Origin: Calothrix sp. NIES-3974
GTDB taxonomy: Bacteria; Cyanobacteriota; Cyanobacteriia; Cyanobacteriales; Nostocaceae
Reading direction: 5' to 3'
Assembly (NCBI RefSeq): GCF_002368395.1
Contig: NZ_AP018254.1
Location: 1,116,001 to 1,180,000, forward strand
DNA: 64,000 bases
The first letter of the stretch is position 1. The number at the start of each line of letters is the position of its first letter. This document shows positions 26,129 through 36,097 of this stretch, piece by piece. The position numbers and the translations under genes were made by a program. A model generated the notes under the pieces. That model was not told where the DNA came from, did no database searches, and saw nothing but the letters and a program-made list of their open reading frames with translations.

Positions 26129-27361
26129 CTACTCCCGATTCCCGACTCCCGACTCCCGACGATGACAAATACCGATGACGGAAGTGAAGGCGTGTAAAAA
26201 GGTTTTACCTGCGACTGGGCCGATTTCGCCGCCGCAGAAAAATCCGGTGATGGGGAGATTGGGGAAATAGCGGTGGAAAGCTTGGGAGTCAAAGTTAGGT
26301 TGATTGTAGAGACTTTCTCCTCGTCCCATACAGGCAAACATAAAAGCGATCGCGTGATTTGGAGACGGATGTTCCAGTTTATAACGCTGTAATAATAATT
26401 CTAAATCATCGGCGGAGGATTGGGCATCGCGGATATGAAATTGAAGGCGTTGTCCGGGGCGAATGCGATCGCCGATTGCGATCGCTCCTGCTTGGGGGTC
26501 TACTCCTAAAATATTGCGAATCAAAAAGTCTCCCGGTTGTAGTTGGGATTTGAATTCATCCATTGCAATGCCGACAAATAGCCAATTTTGAGCTAGCTGA
26601 CGTTCTGCTTCACTCAAGCTTGCAATTAAATCCCGTAACACTCCCAGGGGGGGCTGGTCTTCCAGTTCAATAATAATATTGCGATCGCTTTTGGTGACTT
26701 GCAAGGGCTTACCAATCGGTCGGCAACCTTGAGCAACGATGGGATGGATGGCGATATCGCCACTGAGTGCAACTCCGATTAATCCCTCTCGATAAATACG
26801 ATTATTGAGGAATAAACCCACCTGGGAGCCAAAACCACCCCCTGCTGCTTGTCCACCAATCACCACTGAACCGGGATAGGCAAAGTCTAATCCCTGTAAT
26901 AAATTATTAATCCCAGCAATAAAAGTACCGGAAAATAGGATAAACTGCGGTGTTGGTTGGGGAGGTACACCGATTAAATCAATCCAAGCGTCTGGAGAAG
27001 CATCTAAATCTGGCAATTCTTCGGGATTGATATGTAAAGGCGTAATTTCCACACCTGGAAGACGGGCTAAAGTTAAAGATAAAGCCGGAGTTGATTCTAG
27101 CTCTTCCGTTTGATTAAAAATGGTACGACCGATTACCCCACCACCACTACAACCAACCAAAACAGGTACATGCAAACGTTGCTGTAGAAGTGGTAACAGA
27201 CGGGGAAATTCACTAGCAAAGGCAGACGAAATAAACACCAACCCCAAATCCACCGATTCGCTGTCAATTTGCGCCACAGCAATATCTACAGCTTCATTTA
27301 CAGCTGCTTCTAAGGATGGACGAGTTGATAGGGCATTAGCCCAATACATTTGGTCTGCCAT
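26129..27361 (-). CDS. FIST-domain signal-transduction protein
   Basis: A probable intracellular sensor. The N-terminal FIST domain (about 1-200) starts MYWANALSTRPSLEAAVNEAVDIA and contains LVFISSAFASEF and VLVGCSGGGVIG. The C-terminal FIST_C domain (about 220-400) contains FKSQLQPGDFLIRNILGVD and AFMFACMGRGESLYNQPNFD...GFFCGGEIGPV. FIST domains are thought to bind small ligands such as amino acids. There is no kinase, GGDEF or receiver domain, so output must come from a partner. The start is ATG at 27361. The last dozen residues (RRESGVGNRE) are encoded by a CGACTCCCGACTCCC repeat, meaning the original C-terminus has probably been changed by repeat insertion. Confidence 0.87.
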   Translation of the reverse strand: MADQMYWANALSTRPSLEAAVNEAVDIAVAQIDSESVDLGLVFISSAFASEFPRLLPLLQQRLHVPVLVGCSGGGVIGRTIFNQTEELESTPALSLTLARLPGVEITPLHINPEELPDLDASPDAWIDLIGVPPQPTPQFILFSGTFIAGINNLLQGLDFAYPGSVVIGGQAAGGGFGSQVGLFLNNRIYREGLIGVALSGDIAIHPIVAQGCRPIGKPLQVTKSDRNIIIELEDQPPLGVLRDLIASLSEAERQLAQNWLFVGIAMDEFKSQLQPGDFLIRNILGVDPQAGAIAIGDRIRPGQRLQFHIRDAQSSADDLELLLQRYKLEHPSPNHAIAFMFACMGRGESLYNQPNFDSQAFHRYFPNLPITGFFCGGEIGPVAGKTFLHAFTSVIGICHRRESGVGNRE

Positions 27362-27507
27362 AGGTGTCAATCGTGTTTAAATGTATTTTATAAGAAAAAT
27401 GGATTATAAGAAAAATGGATAAAACCCGACTTTAATCATTACAGGTGAATCGACGATACTGGACTATACTGGTAAATAATAACAATCAATTGTATGGGGT
27501 ATGGAAC

Positions 27508-27729
27508 ATGAGTGACATCCAAGATAGAATTAAACAAGAAGTAGAACAAGCAAGGGCTGTATGTGATGCAACCGGAGGTAATTCTGCCGAATGTGCTGCT
27601 GCATGGGATGCAGTTGAGGAACTTCAAGCAGAAGCTTCCCACCAACGTCAAGAAAAGCCTAAAAATTCCCTAGAGCAATACTGTGATACCAATCCAGAAG
27701 CTGCTGAATGTCGTGTCTACGAAGATTAA
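27508..27729 (+). CDS. CP12 regulatory protein
   Basis: CP12 is a small disordered redox protein that ties GAPDH and phosphoribulokinase into an inactive complex in the dark. The 73-residue protein has the N-terminal cysteine pair in CDATGGNSAEC, the conserved AWDAVEELQAEASHQ core, and the C-terminal pair in YCDTNPEAAECRVYED, so all four redox Cys and the GAPDH-inserting tail are present. The start is the ATG at 27508 (GGGGTATGGAACATG context); a longer reading would add 21 residues not found in CP12. It stands alone, away from Calvin-cycle genes. Confidence 0.92.
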   Translation: MSDIQDRIKQEVEQARAVCDATGGNSAECAAAWDAVEELQAEASHQRQEKPKNSLEQYCDTNPEAAECRVYED

Positions 27730-28654
27730 TTTTTTGATTGACACTGACTTTGGTTGTTGATGGTAATTTGACAGTCAATAAATATTGTTTGCCTGAGATC
27801 AATTGAGCTTTCACGCCATAATCTTGAGATCAGATTTGCGCAAATTATCCATCAGCGCAATTCCAAAGAGCAAAGTTTGCGCGATCGCTCAATCTAGGTA
27901 AACTTCTATCCCTGGAACTTCAGCAAGCATCTTAGATTTATCATCGCTCATTGCCAAAAATTATCGTTATTCGCCACCATAATTCATAATTTGTGATTTT
28001 CTGGGCTTTTTCCAATCACCATTACTTAATGGTAGTGCTTGCCGCTCTTTGTTGTCGATAACTGCTATCAAAGTAATTCTTAGCCCTTTTTTTCAGTGCG
28101 CGGATGTTAACACTCCCCACTCGCACTTATACCAACAGGCGATGACAGGGCAAAAGTCGAGATTATTTATAATCTAAGACTGTTGCTGATTTTTCCCATT
28201 TTTGAGTAGAGGGAATGGGGAGTAGGGAAAAATCTGCTTTCATCTTTTCTTCAATTGATGTAATACCATTTCACAAAAATCGTGATACATTTTCTCCCTT
28301 TACTTCCCCTACCCCCCTCTCCATCCCCTGCTTCTTTAACGGTATAACACCCGTTTGCCCCATGTATTATAAGTAGTATTTTAATCACAAAAAGTGCTTT
28401 CCCAGTAGGGATGTAAGGCTGAAAAACTTGCCATTTGTCATTTTTCCACCCCAGCAAAAGTGGAATTGTCGGGTTAAACCTATTGCCTGCTCCCCACTCC
28501 CTCTATATCAAGCCAAGAAACATAAAGGGAATTCAAAAAAATATTTATAGGCAGTGTTGATGGTTTGCGGTAATATAATCGCGGGATTGGCTGGGAATAT
28601 ACCCTATTCCTATGCTACCTTGTGCTATATTTTGTCACACTGAATTTAAGTAGT
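27730..28654. other. 900-base intergenic region with possible gene remnant and repeats
   Basis: No intact gene is seen. A short minus-strand frame near 27900-27960 reads MSDDKSKMLAEVPGIEVYLD and may be a fragment of a decayed gene. At 28372-28440 lies an inverted copy of the repeat found at 16715 and 51238. CTCCCCACTCCC tracts occur near 28110 and 28490. Confidence 0.45.
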
Positions 28655-29251
28655 ATGGGAAATAACATTTGGTTTCGTCCATTGGTCTGGATGGACTATC
28701 GATTAGCAGTATTATTCACTGTTGTATTGCCTTTAATTATCCTAATTTGGGCTTTTATCAATAAGGCAGAAGCGATTCAACGTCTACTTATCATTTACTG
28801 GCGAGTTGCTAGCTTATTAGGTATTACTGTATACTTAATGATTGCCCAGTATCCGGTTGCCTTCATCTCTGGGATAATGGCAAGAATTTTGATCCCAATT
28901 TGTTTATGGTTTTGGATCGACCTTAACGATGAAATTGAATATTATCCACCAGGTGCATTAAAATTAGTGTTTCGCTCCTGGCGATGGGCAATAAGTATAT
29001 ACTCCACTTTAGGCGCGATCGCATCAATTCCATTTCTATCCTGTGCATTTTCGGAAACAACCCTAAAAACATCCTTCTGTCGAGTTTGGCAAGAAGCACC
29101 GTTAATGTATAAAGATTACTTCCATGCCAACAGCAAACCCGAATTTTTAGGCTTTCTCGGCATGACCGGACTTGTTTTTTACGTAATTTGCCTAGCCTAC
29201 TTTGTCATCTTTCGCCTCGGTAAACAGGGACGCACAGCCATCCCCCAGTAG
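28655..29251 (+). CDS. DUF3177-type cyanobacterial membrane protein
   Basis: A membrane protein of unknown function, conserved in cyanobacteria. The N-terminus MGNNIWFRPLVWMDYRLAVLF leads into about five hydrophobic segments (about 14-36, 50-70, 74-92, 110-130 and 175-198). A conserved-looking loop WIDLNDEIEYYPPGALKLVFRSWRW lies in the middle. The family name is from memory. The ATG at 28655 is chosen because the upstream residues from a possible start at 28622 are not family-like. The DUF-like gene at 29415 follows on the same strand 163 bases later. Confidence 0.75.
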   Translation: MGNNIWFRPLVWMDYRLAVLFTVVLPLIILIWAFINKAEAIQRLLIIYWRVASLLGITVYLMIAQYPVAFISGIMARILIPICLWFWIDLNDEIEYYPPGALKLVFRSWRWAISIYSTLGAIASIPFLSCAFSETTLKTSFCRVWQEAPLMYKDYFHANSKPEFLGFLGMTGLVFYVICLAYFVIFRLGKQGRTAIPQ

Positions 29252-29414
29252 CAAATATTGTGAATTACTCAACCCGGATTTGAAGCAAATCCCTCAAACT
29301 TGCTTCTTACGTTACTTCTGACGTTATTAGTGAAAATGCAGGTAAAACCCCCAACGGATACAAACATAAAAAATTTCATCTCCCCTCTACTGTCTCCCGT
29401 ATCCTGACAACCAT

Positions 29415-29708
29415 ATGCTTCCCATTCAGCGACTTGAAAAATACACCGTCAAGCATCCCCAGGAAGTTTTAATCATCACTGCGCAAATCGACGGTGAAGA
29501 AGACCAAATAGCCATCTTTAAAGGCTTTTCCAGTTCCCTAATGCGACCAACAGCCTTTGACCCAGATATCCCGGTTCTACCAGAGAATGCTGTCATTACC
29601 CAAATCGACCGGGTTGCAAATCCCTATAACCCCAGCAATCCCAAGTATCTTGAACAAGCTATTAGCTGGACAGAGATGGAGCGACGATTACTACAAATGG
29701 GTATTTAG
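29415..29708 (+). CDS. Conserved cyanobacterial/plastid-type hypothetical protein (97 aa)
   Basis: The 97-residue protein begins MLPIQRLEKYTVKHPQEVLI and contains IAIFKGFSSSLMRPTAFDPD and PVLPENAVITQIDRV. I recall similar sequences throughout cyanobacteria and plants (a DUF7734-like family), but no function is known to me. It appears to be a small soluble alpha/beta domain without Cys or membrane segments. A clear ATG follows a short spacer; the ribosome-binding site is weak. Confidence 0.65.
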   Translation: MLPIQRLEKYTVKHPQEVLIITAQIDGEEDQIAIFKGFSSSLMRPTAFDPDIPVLPENAVITQIDRVANPYNPSNPKYLEQAISWTEMERRLLQMGI

Positions 29709-30536
29709 GGTCTGCTGTTTGCGAAACACAGTGCTAGCTGTAAAAGTCTTTTGGTAAGGGTCGGGAACAGGGAGAGACCCGACACGTCGCGTCTGTACAG
29801 GGAATAGTTTTAACCCTACTATTCCTCTTTTCACAAGACCAAAATGGTATTAGAGTAGGCGCAGTGTTGTCCAAGACTAACTGCTATCCGTCTACACTAC
29901 TCTCTACCCTCTATTTACAATCTAGTATATTTAAACTATACAGCTATTCTCTAAAAGTTTTCCTCAGTTAATCGATAATAATTGTAAAAAAAAACACAAT
30001 ATAAATTAAAGATTGAATTGGTGATTTTCAGACAAAAAGTCATGAATTCAATCTTTTTTGATTTTGAGTTTTCGGCAATTAGTTTAGATAAATTGCCATT
30101 TAAATTACATATTTCTTTTATAGACTCAACAATTAACAAGCAGGAAGAAAGATTGGCTTGATTAAGTTGATATCCGGGAACAAACGGGAAATTATATGTA
30201 TATTATAAAACAATAGTTATTAAGTACCATCGAATAAAAAATCTATGATTAAATCAAATTATTGTAAAAACTAAAACTACCTGCTCCGACAAAGCAAAAT
30301 TATGTTAACTTATTATGAACAATCATAAATAAGCCCTGATAAATAATTTTTTTATTGACTGCGATAGCCAGATTAATTGAGTCCGATACCATTTCCAATT
30401 AGCATCTGATGTTAAGGGTACGGAGAATGGCACTAAGGATGTGTTTATTTATCGCCATACATCCATAGGTCTGAAAAGAGTATTGATTTAGACCTGATTT
30501 GTTCGGTTCAGCGTTTCGTTCACTCACTCTCCCATC
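29709..30536. other. 830-base AT-rich intergenic region upstream of guaA
   Basis: No gene is supported. The segment 29709-29840 repeats 51103-51210 (GGGTCTGCTGTT, GGGAACAGGGAGAGAC, TGTACAGGGAATAGTTTTAA). A strong palindromic hairpin lies at 30008-30056. The guaA leader occupies the end. Confidence 0.5.
30008..30059. terminator. bidirectional hairpin, possible terminator
   Basis: AAAGATTGAATT (30008-30019) pairs exactly with AATTCAATCTTT (30045-30056). A T-run follows on the plus strand and an A-run precedes it, so it could terminate in both directions. No gene ends close by, which leaves its role open. Confidence 0.45.
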
Positions 30537-32159
30537 ATGAATACAGCGGTGACTCTACTAACTCAAGAAGCACCAGAAGCTTCGCAATCCCTTGGTCAAC
30601 TTAACCGTCAGTTAATTGTCATTCTGGATTTTGGCTCCCAATATTCCGAGTTAATTGCTCGGCGAATTCGGGAAACCCATGTCTATTCGGAGGTGTTATC
30701 CTATCGCACCAGTGCCGAAAAATTACGTCAGCTTAATCCCAAGGGAATCATTTTATCCGGTGGTCCCAATTCTGTCTACGATCAAGATGCACCCCAATGT
30801 GACCCAGAAATTTGGCAATTAGGAATACCCGTACTGGGTGTTTGCTATGGTATGCAGTTAATGGTGCAGCAACTTGGCGGACAGGTATCCCGTGCGAACC
30901 GAGGTGAATACGGTAAAGCTTCCCTATTTATCGACGACCCCACGGATTTATTGACTAACGTGGAAGACGGAACCACAATGTGGATGAGTCATGGTGACTC
31001 AGTGACACAAATGCCGAGCGGGTTCGAGTTACTGGCTCATACTGAGAATACACCTTGTGCTGCGATCGCCAACCATGAAATGAAGCAATATGGTGTTCAG
31101 TTCCATCCGGAAGTGGTGCATTCCTTGGGTGGTTTAGCGTTAATTCGTAATTTTGTCTATCACATTTGTGAGTGTGAACCAACCTGGACAACGGAGGCTT
31201 TTGTTGAGGAAGCGATTCGGGAAATCCGGGCTAAAGTTGGTAATAAGCGGGTATTATTAGCCCTATCGGGAGGGGTAGATTCATCCACCCTGGCATTTTT
31301 GTTATACAAAGCTATTGGTGAGCAATTAACTTGTGTGTTCATCGACCAAGGCTTTATGCGCAAGTACGAACCGGAACGTTTGGTGAAGCTATTTAAGGAA
31401 CAATTCCATATTCCGGTAGAATACGTAAATGCCAGGGAAAGATTTTTAGCAGCCTTGGCAGGTGTGACCGACCCAGAGGAAAAACGGCGTATAATCGGTC
31501 ATGAGTTTATTAAGGTATTTGAGGAAGAATCAAAAAGACTCGGACCATTTGATTACCTTGCTCAAGGTACTCTTTATCCCGATGTGATTGAATCGGCTGA
31601 CACTAACGTCGATCCGCAAACGGGGGAAAGGGTTGCGGTGAAAATCAAAAGCCATCACAATGTCGGTGGTTTACCCAAGGATTTGCGCTTTAAATTAGTT
31701 GAACCCCTGCGGAAATTATTTAAAGATGAGGTGCGCAAAGTTGGACGTAACCTGGGTTTACCGGAAGAAATTGTTCAACGCCATCCCTTCCCTGGTCCTG
31801 GTTTAGCAATTCGGATTATCGGTGAAGTCACTGCCGAACGGTTAAATATTTTACGGGATGCCGACTTAATTGTCCGTCAGGAAATCAATAAAAACGATTT
31901 GTACCACAAATATTGGCAAGCTTTTGCGGTGTTATTGCCAATTCGTAGTGTGGGTGTCATGGGAGACCAAAGAACCTATGCCTATCCAATTGTGTTAAGG
32001 ATTGTCACGAGTGAGGATGGGATGACCGCAGATTGGGCTAAGGTTCCCTACGACGTGTTAGAAGTTATTTCTAACCGGATTGTGAATGAAGTTAAGGGTG
32101 TCAACCGGGTGGTGTTTGATATCACTTCTAAGCCACCTGGAACCATCGAATGGGAATAG
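30537..32159 (+). CDS. guaA: GMP synthase (glutamine-hydrolysing)
   Basis: Converts XMP to GMP with glutamine and ATP, the last step of guanine nucleotide synthesis. The class I amidotransferase domain (about 25-220) has the nucleophile Cys in GVCYGMQL (about 102) and the His/Glu pair in FHPEVVHS (about 188). The ATP-pyrophosphatase domain has the P-loop LSGGVDSS (about 243), and the C-terminal dimerisation domain ends in KPPGTIEWE, the universal GuaA tail. The 540 residues match cyanobacterial GuaA. The start ATG at 30537 is followed by a 25-residue variable leader. A GC-rich hairpin (32187-32207) follows. Confidence 0.96.
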   Translation: MNTAVTLLTQEAPEASQSLGQLNRQLIVILDFGSQYSELIARRIRETHVYSEVLSYRTSAEKLRQLNPKGIILSGGPNSVYDQDAPQCDPEIWQLGIPVLGVCYGMQLMVQQLGGQVSRANRGEYGKASLFIDDPTDLLTNVEDGTTMWMSHGDSVTQMPSGFELLAHTENTPCAAIANHEMKQYGVQFHPEVVHSLGGLALIRNFVYHICECEPTWTTEAFVEEAIREIRAKVGNKRVLLALSGGVDSSTLAFLLYKAIGEQLTCVFIDQGFMRKYEPERLVKLFKEQFHIPVEYVNARERFLAALAGVTDPEEKRRIIGHEFIKVFEEESKRLGPFDYLAQGTLYPDVIESADTNVDPQTGERVAVKIKSHHNVGGLPKDLRFKLVEPLRKLFKDEVRKVGRNLGLPEEIVQRHPFPGPGLAIRIIGEVTAERLNILRDADLIVRQEINKNDLYHKYWQAFAVLLPIRSVGVMGDQRTYAYPIVLRIVTSEDGMTADWAKVPYDVLEVISNRIVNEVKGVNRVVFDITSKPPGTIEWE

Positions 32160-32186
32160 AAAGTGATTGCTCGCTTGAGGTAAAAT

Positions 32187-32207
32187 TGGGGGGATTTCTC
32201 CCCCAAG
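32187..32207 (+). terminator. hairpin after guaA
   Basis: TTGGGGG (32187-32193) pairs with CCCCCAA (32201-32207), 28 bases after the guaA stop. There is no T-run, so termination efficiency is uncertain. Confidence 0.4.
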
Positions 32208-32268
32208 GATATCTCCTGAGTTTCTCACGGGTAAGTTAGGGACTCGTGTCATAACTAGCGAGGGCTAC

Positions 32269-32335
32269 TTGCCTGCATTCACGAGGTCGGAACCTCGTAG
32301 ATTCCGCACCCACGCAGAGCATGGGTGGGAGGCAA
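32269..32335. other. three-way-junction structured element
   Basis: Outer stem TTGCCT (32269-32274) / AGGCAA (32330-32335) encloses two hairpins: ACGAGGT-CGGA-ACCTCGT (32281-32298) and CACCCACGC...GCATGGGTG (about 32308-32328). The second stem has a C-A mismatch on the plus strand that becomes a wobble pair on the minus strand, so the minus-strand RNA folds better. No gene is associated. Confidence 0.5.
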
Positions 32336-32349
32336 ATTATTAATTTGTA

Positions 32350-32432
32350 ATTACGTAGCTTGCTTCCCGCGTAACGGGTATTACAAATTACAAATTACGT
32401 AGGCGCAGCCTTGCCACAGGCTATTACGAATT
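32350..32432. repeat. ATTACGTAG-type interspersed repeat
   Basis: GCTTGCTTCCCGCGTAACGG and GCGCAGCCTTGCCACAGGCT modules between guaA and the PHP gene, diverged from the 836-1012 array. Confidence 0.65.
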
Positions 32433-32456
32433 ACAAATTAATCTAACTCCCTGTGA

Positions 32457-33143
32457 CTAAATCCTCTGCAACAAACTATTCCCATGAGTATCCGTACCAC
32501 AGGTTGTGTACAAACCGTATTCAAAAGCTAACTTTTGCACCTGTTCGGTTTCGATGACACTCGGTTTCCAAGGATTCGGATTATTGTAGGCATAGAAAGC
32601 TTCTACTCCATCAATACCTAGAGCCGCTGCTGCGGGTATTAATTCGTGGAGAGGTTTGCGATACCTTGCAGGGTGTGCAAGGACTGCAAGTCCTCCTCCT
32701 TGATGGATTGCTGCAATCACGTTTTTCGCTTCGTAGTCACTTCCAGTGACAATCCGACGTTGAAGATAGGGTTTGAGGCTAGGAGCATTATATGCAAATG
32801 CGTATCCGAGAATATGCACTTCCACATCCAATAAATTGGCATTGATTTCTACTCCAGTCCAGAGATAGGGTACATCTTCTCCGGGATGGCTCCATTTCCA
32901 ATCATCTAGCCATTGACGTGCTACCTCATAACCATCGATGGTGTGGTGGTCGGTAATTGCTAATCCCTTCAAACCAATGGCTAAAGCTTGCTCCATCAAC
33001 ACACTCGGTTGCAACCGTCCATCGGAATAAACTGTGTGCATGTGAAAATTAAATTCCGTTGGACAACTTCGGCTATGTAACCTCGCGAACACATCACTAA
33101 GAAGTTCCTTTGACGTTGCTGTCCGAGCTATATTTACAGCCAT
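32457..33143 (-). CDS. PHP-domain metal-dependent phosphoesterase
   Basis: A probable metal-dependent phosphoesterase of the PHP family (YciV/TrpH-like, nucleoside or oligonucleotide phosphoesterases). Motif I is FNFHMHTVYSDG (His residues about 33 and 35), motif II AITDHHTIDGYEVA (about 62), motif III AVLAHPARYR (about 155) and motif IV CGTDTHG (about 218). These supply the full His/Asp set for a trinuclear metal site. The protein is 228 residues and ends shortly after motif IV, shorter than some homologues of 260-290. It stands alone on the minus strand, convergent with guaA. Confidence 0.87.
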   Translation of the reverse strand: MAVNIARTATSKELLSDVFARLHSRSCPTEFNFHMHTVYSDGRLQPSVLMEQALAIGLKGLAITDHHTIDGYEVARQWLDDWKWSHPGEDVPYLWTGVEINANLLDVEVHILGYAFAYNAPSLKPYLQRRIVTGSDYEAKNVIAAIHQGGGLAVLAHPARYRKPLHELIPAAAALGIDGVEAFYAYNNPNPWKPSVIETEQVQKLAFEYGLYTTCGTDTHGNSLLQRI

Positions 33144-33706
33144 AACCCCCTCAGATTCTCAAAAGTTATAGATATTTTTGTCATCAAGTACGGGAGTAGT
33201 AGGAAAATCAACCCGTTACTCAATGTTTACCACTTACTCACCAGAAATACAGGTAAACACCTTCTCCCACAGGGCTAGTTGAGGTGTTATACCATGTCCG
33301 CCAAATTACTTATGATATGTTAGAAGCGAGCGCAACGTTGCTTCCATCCCGAAGGTTAGTGGAGCGAAGCAATCACGAGGACTAGGCGATTTTTTCACTT
33401 TTCTACGAGAAGCCGCGCTACGCGCGTCTAAGGTCATGACAAGTGTTTAACTGGACATGATATGACAGTTTTCTTGACGTTTTCTTCGGCTTTTTTTAGA
33501 TTTATTAAGACTACGTTAGCAAATTAAATGGCAAATAGTCATGAGTATTTTCGATTGCTATGATTAGAAAAAGTAAAAAAGCTTGCTATCTCTCTTCAGT
33601 GAATTAACTATTATCAACCTAGGTATTAATCCCTAAATACCAATGCAAGTAGTCGTTATCAAGTTAATTACAGCTGATAATTTTGGGAAGATTCGTATTA
33701 AAAATA
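33144..33706. other. 560-base intergenic region with repeats
   Basis: No gene. Positions 33185-33260 resemble the repeat seen at 13240 and 52100 (GGGAGTAGT, AAAATCAACCCGTTACTCAA). Positions 33320-33440 hold GCGAGCGCAACGTTGCTTCC and GCCGCGCTACGCGCGTCT modules. Confidence 0.5.
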
Positions 33707-34741
33707 TCAGAAACTATCAGGAATGCCAGTAATTTCACCGTTACCGGGAATTACCTCACCGATCGCAAAAGCAGCAAGGTTTTGTGAATTAAAGTAATTA
33801 ATTGTGGAAGATGTTTGCGCCTGGGGAACAAATAACACAAAACCGATTCCCATGTTGAAAGTGTTGTACATATCCGTGGCGCTGACATCACCGACATGGG
33901 CTAACCAGGTGAATAGGTCTGGGTGGGGTAAGCTCGCAGTATCTAGTTGAATTGCTTGTCCTGGGGCTAAAGCACGGGGGAGATTTTCCGGTAGACCACC
34001 TCCGGTGATATGGGCCATACCGTGGATAGTTAAACCAGCACGACGAGCTGCTAAAACCGGTTTTACGTAGATTTGGGTAGGAGTGAGAAAAACTTCTGCT
34101 AGGGTTTTACCGGCAAATATTTCCGGGGTGGTATCCCAACTATATCCTTGAGTTGCAATAATTTTGCGTACCAAACTCAAGCCATTACTGTGTACACCAG
34201 TGCTAGGTAGTGCGATCGCCACATCACCAATTTCCACCTGGGAACCATCAAGCATTTGCGATTTTTCCACAATCCCCACACAAAAGCCAGCCAAATCATA
34301 CTCACCAGCTTGATAGAAACCAGGCATTTCTGCCGTTTCTCCCCCTAACAAAGCACATCCTGCTTGGGTACAACCATGAGCGATTCCTGTCACCACCTGG
34401 GTCAATTGCTCTTGATCCAGTTTACCCGTTGCTATATAGTCCAGAAAAAACAAAGGTTCCGCACCGGAGGTCAACACATCATTCACACACATCGCCACCA
34501 AATCAACACCCACCGTATCGTGACGATTGACTGCATGGGCAATTTTCAACTTTGTTCCCACTCCATCCGTACCAGAAACTAAAACTGGTTCTTGGTATCC
34601 CTGGGGTAATTGGAAGCACCCCCCAAAACCGCCAATCCCACCAATTACTCCTGGACGGAAAGTACCTTCAACCAACCTACGAATGCGCTTTACAAACGCC
34701 CGTCCCTCTTCCACATCTACACCAGCCGCACGATAATCCAT
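33707..34741 (-). CDS. purM: Phosphoribosylformylglycinamidine cyclo-ligase
   Basis: AIR synthetase, the fifth step of de novo purine synthesis (FGAM + ATP to AIR). The PurM-type ATP-binding fold is seen in [13 protein letters not shown], then [15 protein letters not shown] (about 55-70), the [23 protein letters not shown] metal loop, [12 protein letters not shown] and [13 protein letters not shown]-like [25 protein letters not shown] and the C-terminal MGIGFVLFV strand are also present. The length of 344 is standard. The ATG at 34741 is chosen over a TTG two codons upstream. The muramidase gene ends 56 bases upstream on the same strand, so cotranscription is possible. Confidence 0.95.
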   Translation of the reverse strand: MDYRAAGVDVEEGRAFVKRIRRLVEGTFRPGVIGGIGGFGGCFQLPQGYQEPVLVSGTDGVGTKLKIAHAVNRHDTVGVDLVAMCVNDVLTSGAEPLFFLDYIATGKLDQEQLTQVVTGIAHGCTQAGCALLGGETAEMPGFYQAGEYDLAGFCVGIVEKSQMLDGSQVEIGDVAIALPSTGVHSNGLSLVRKIIATQGYSWDTTPEIFAGKTLAEVFLTPTQIYVKPVLAARRAGLTIHGMAHITGGGLPENLPRALAPGQAIQLDTASLPHPDLFTWLAHVGDVSATDMYNTFNMGIGFVLFVPQAQTSSTINYFNSQNLAAFAIGEVIPGNGEITGIPDSF

Positions 34742-34797
34742 ACCCAAGCTAATTCATCCATCCCAGAGACAATTTTTCAGATTACCATGATTTGTAC

Positions 34798-35493
34798 TTA
34801 CCTGACATTAGGCGATTGTGGGTTAGCGGCTTTTAATTCCTCTTGCAGCATTTTCTCATATATTCTTGGCAAGTGAGCGCTCATGGAATTAGTTTCAATT
34901 CCGTAACCTAAGCTAGTCCAGGTGGGGGAAAGTTTACGGAGTACAGGTCTGAGTTGTCCTTGTCGAAGTTGGGCGGAAATATCCATTCCCCAAGCACTAG
35001 AATCCTTAAGCCAACTGTAAACAACTTGATCTTGATATTCTGGTTCAAAGCTGTAGGATACTGGGAAAAACAGCATTCTTTGGGGATTGGGATGGTATTT
35101 GGCGGCAATTCGATACCATGTAGTGTTAATCACTTGGTAGCGTCCCGCAGCAGTTGAACAGTTACCTGTATTTGGTCCCACCTTAATGGGTACACAAATT
35201 TGGGGATGACGACTTAAATCATCCACATTTTGACCACCATACAAAACCGAATAGGGACGGGGAGTATTAGATTCGCTTGCAGAAATAGTCCGCATCAAAG
35301 CGCGGATGTAGGGGTCTCCCCCTTGCATCACCAGGGGAGGTTGGGGTCGTTGAAAAAATGGGTCGCGACGCGATCGCAATCCACCATCGATCAACCATTG
35401 GAAAAAGTATACGAATCCAAGTAGGGCAATTAGGGGTGGTATTAATTTCGCAACACCGTTGATTTCAGTTGTTTTAAGCTGATTGGGAGTCAT
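34798..35493 (-). CDS. Membrane-anchored lysozyme-like muramidase
   Basis: A probable peptidoglycan hydrolase of the lysozyme superfamily (phage-type muramidase, GH104-like as I recall). An N-terminal membrane anchor (about 16-37, LIPPLIALLGFVYFFQWLI) leads to the catalytic domain. The likely catalytic Glu lies in RTISASESNT (about residue 74), followed by PYSVLYGG and STAAGRYQVINTTWY. These motifs recur in lysozymes that cut between MurNAc and GlcNAc. The protein is 231 residues. It probably acts in the periplasm on the cell's own wall. The purM gene lies directly downstream on the same strand. Confidence 0.8.
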   Translation of the reverse strand: MTPNQLKTTEINGVAKLIPPLIALLGFVYFFQWLIDGGLRSRRDPFFQRPQPPLVMQGGDPYIRALMRTISASESNTPRPYSVLYGGQNVDDLSRHPQICVPIKVGPNTGNCSTAAGRYQVINTTWYRIAAKYHPNPQRMLFFPVSYSFEPEYQDQVVYSWLKDSSAWGMDISAQLRQGQLRPVLRKLSPTWTSLGYGIETNSMSAHLPRIYEKMLQEELKAANPQSPNVR

Positions 35494-36097
35494 TTATTTT
35501 TGTAAAAGAATAGGGATAAACGACCTGTTGGTCTATTGATTTTGTATGGGTAATACCAAATTTTGGATTGACCTGTAGAGACGACCAGACTTTAGTGAGA
35601 AACCGCGCTGCGCGCTTCTAGGGGTCTTCTCCTGAATTTCTCACAAAACCCTACTCCCTATGAGTTTTAGGATTTTGTGAGAAATGCGGGTTCTCTAGCT
35701 TCGCAATCATTTCCAAATTGGTATCAGCACAGCTTCCGTCGCAACTATTCAAGTGGGACTTCTATATAATTTTATTCACTAATTCCCAGGGAAATTCCGA
35801 GTAGGCTGTGCGGAAAATACCCCATCACAAATCACACTTTTGTTATTTTGCCAAAGTTCCGGAATTTAGGTTTTTTCTCCAGAAGTTTTTATTTAACGTC
35901 AATACCCCTGCAAATAAATAAACTCGGAGGAAATTATAAATAAATTATTTTAATTTTGTTAATTTGGCGTGGGCTGATAAATCCACCTGATTCAAGACGA
36001 CCCAACGGGTTGTAGAGACGACCCAACGGGTTGTAGAGACGACCCAATGGGTTGTAGAGACGACCCGTTGGGTCGTCTCTACTGCTCCAAAATCCAA
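35494..36097. other. 600-base intergenic region with repeats
   Basis: No gene. It contains GCCGCGCTGCGCGC-type and TTTCTCACAAAACCCTA/TTTTGTGAGAAATG repeats (35580-35700) and the palindrome tandem at 35996-36082. Confidence 0.5.
35996..36082. repeat. four tandem GACGACCCAACGGGTTG units
   Basis: Units of GACGACCCAACGGGTTGTAGA are repeated at a 23-base period; the last unit completes a full palindrome (GACGACCCGTTGGGTCGTC). It lies in the 3-prime region of the SDR gene and could form a hairpin there. Confidence 0.8.

Noticed and set aside
29951-30139. 62-codon minus-strand frame
   Set aside because: AT-rich, contains the bidirectional hairpin, has no start context and looks like chance.
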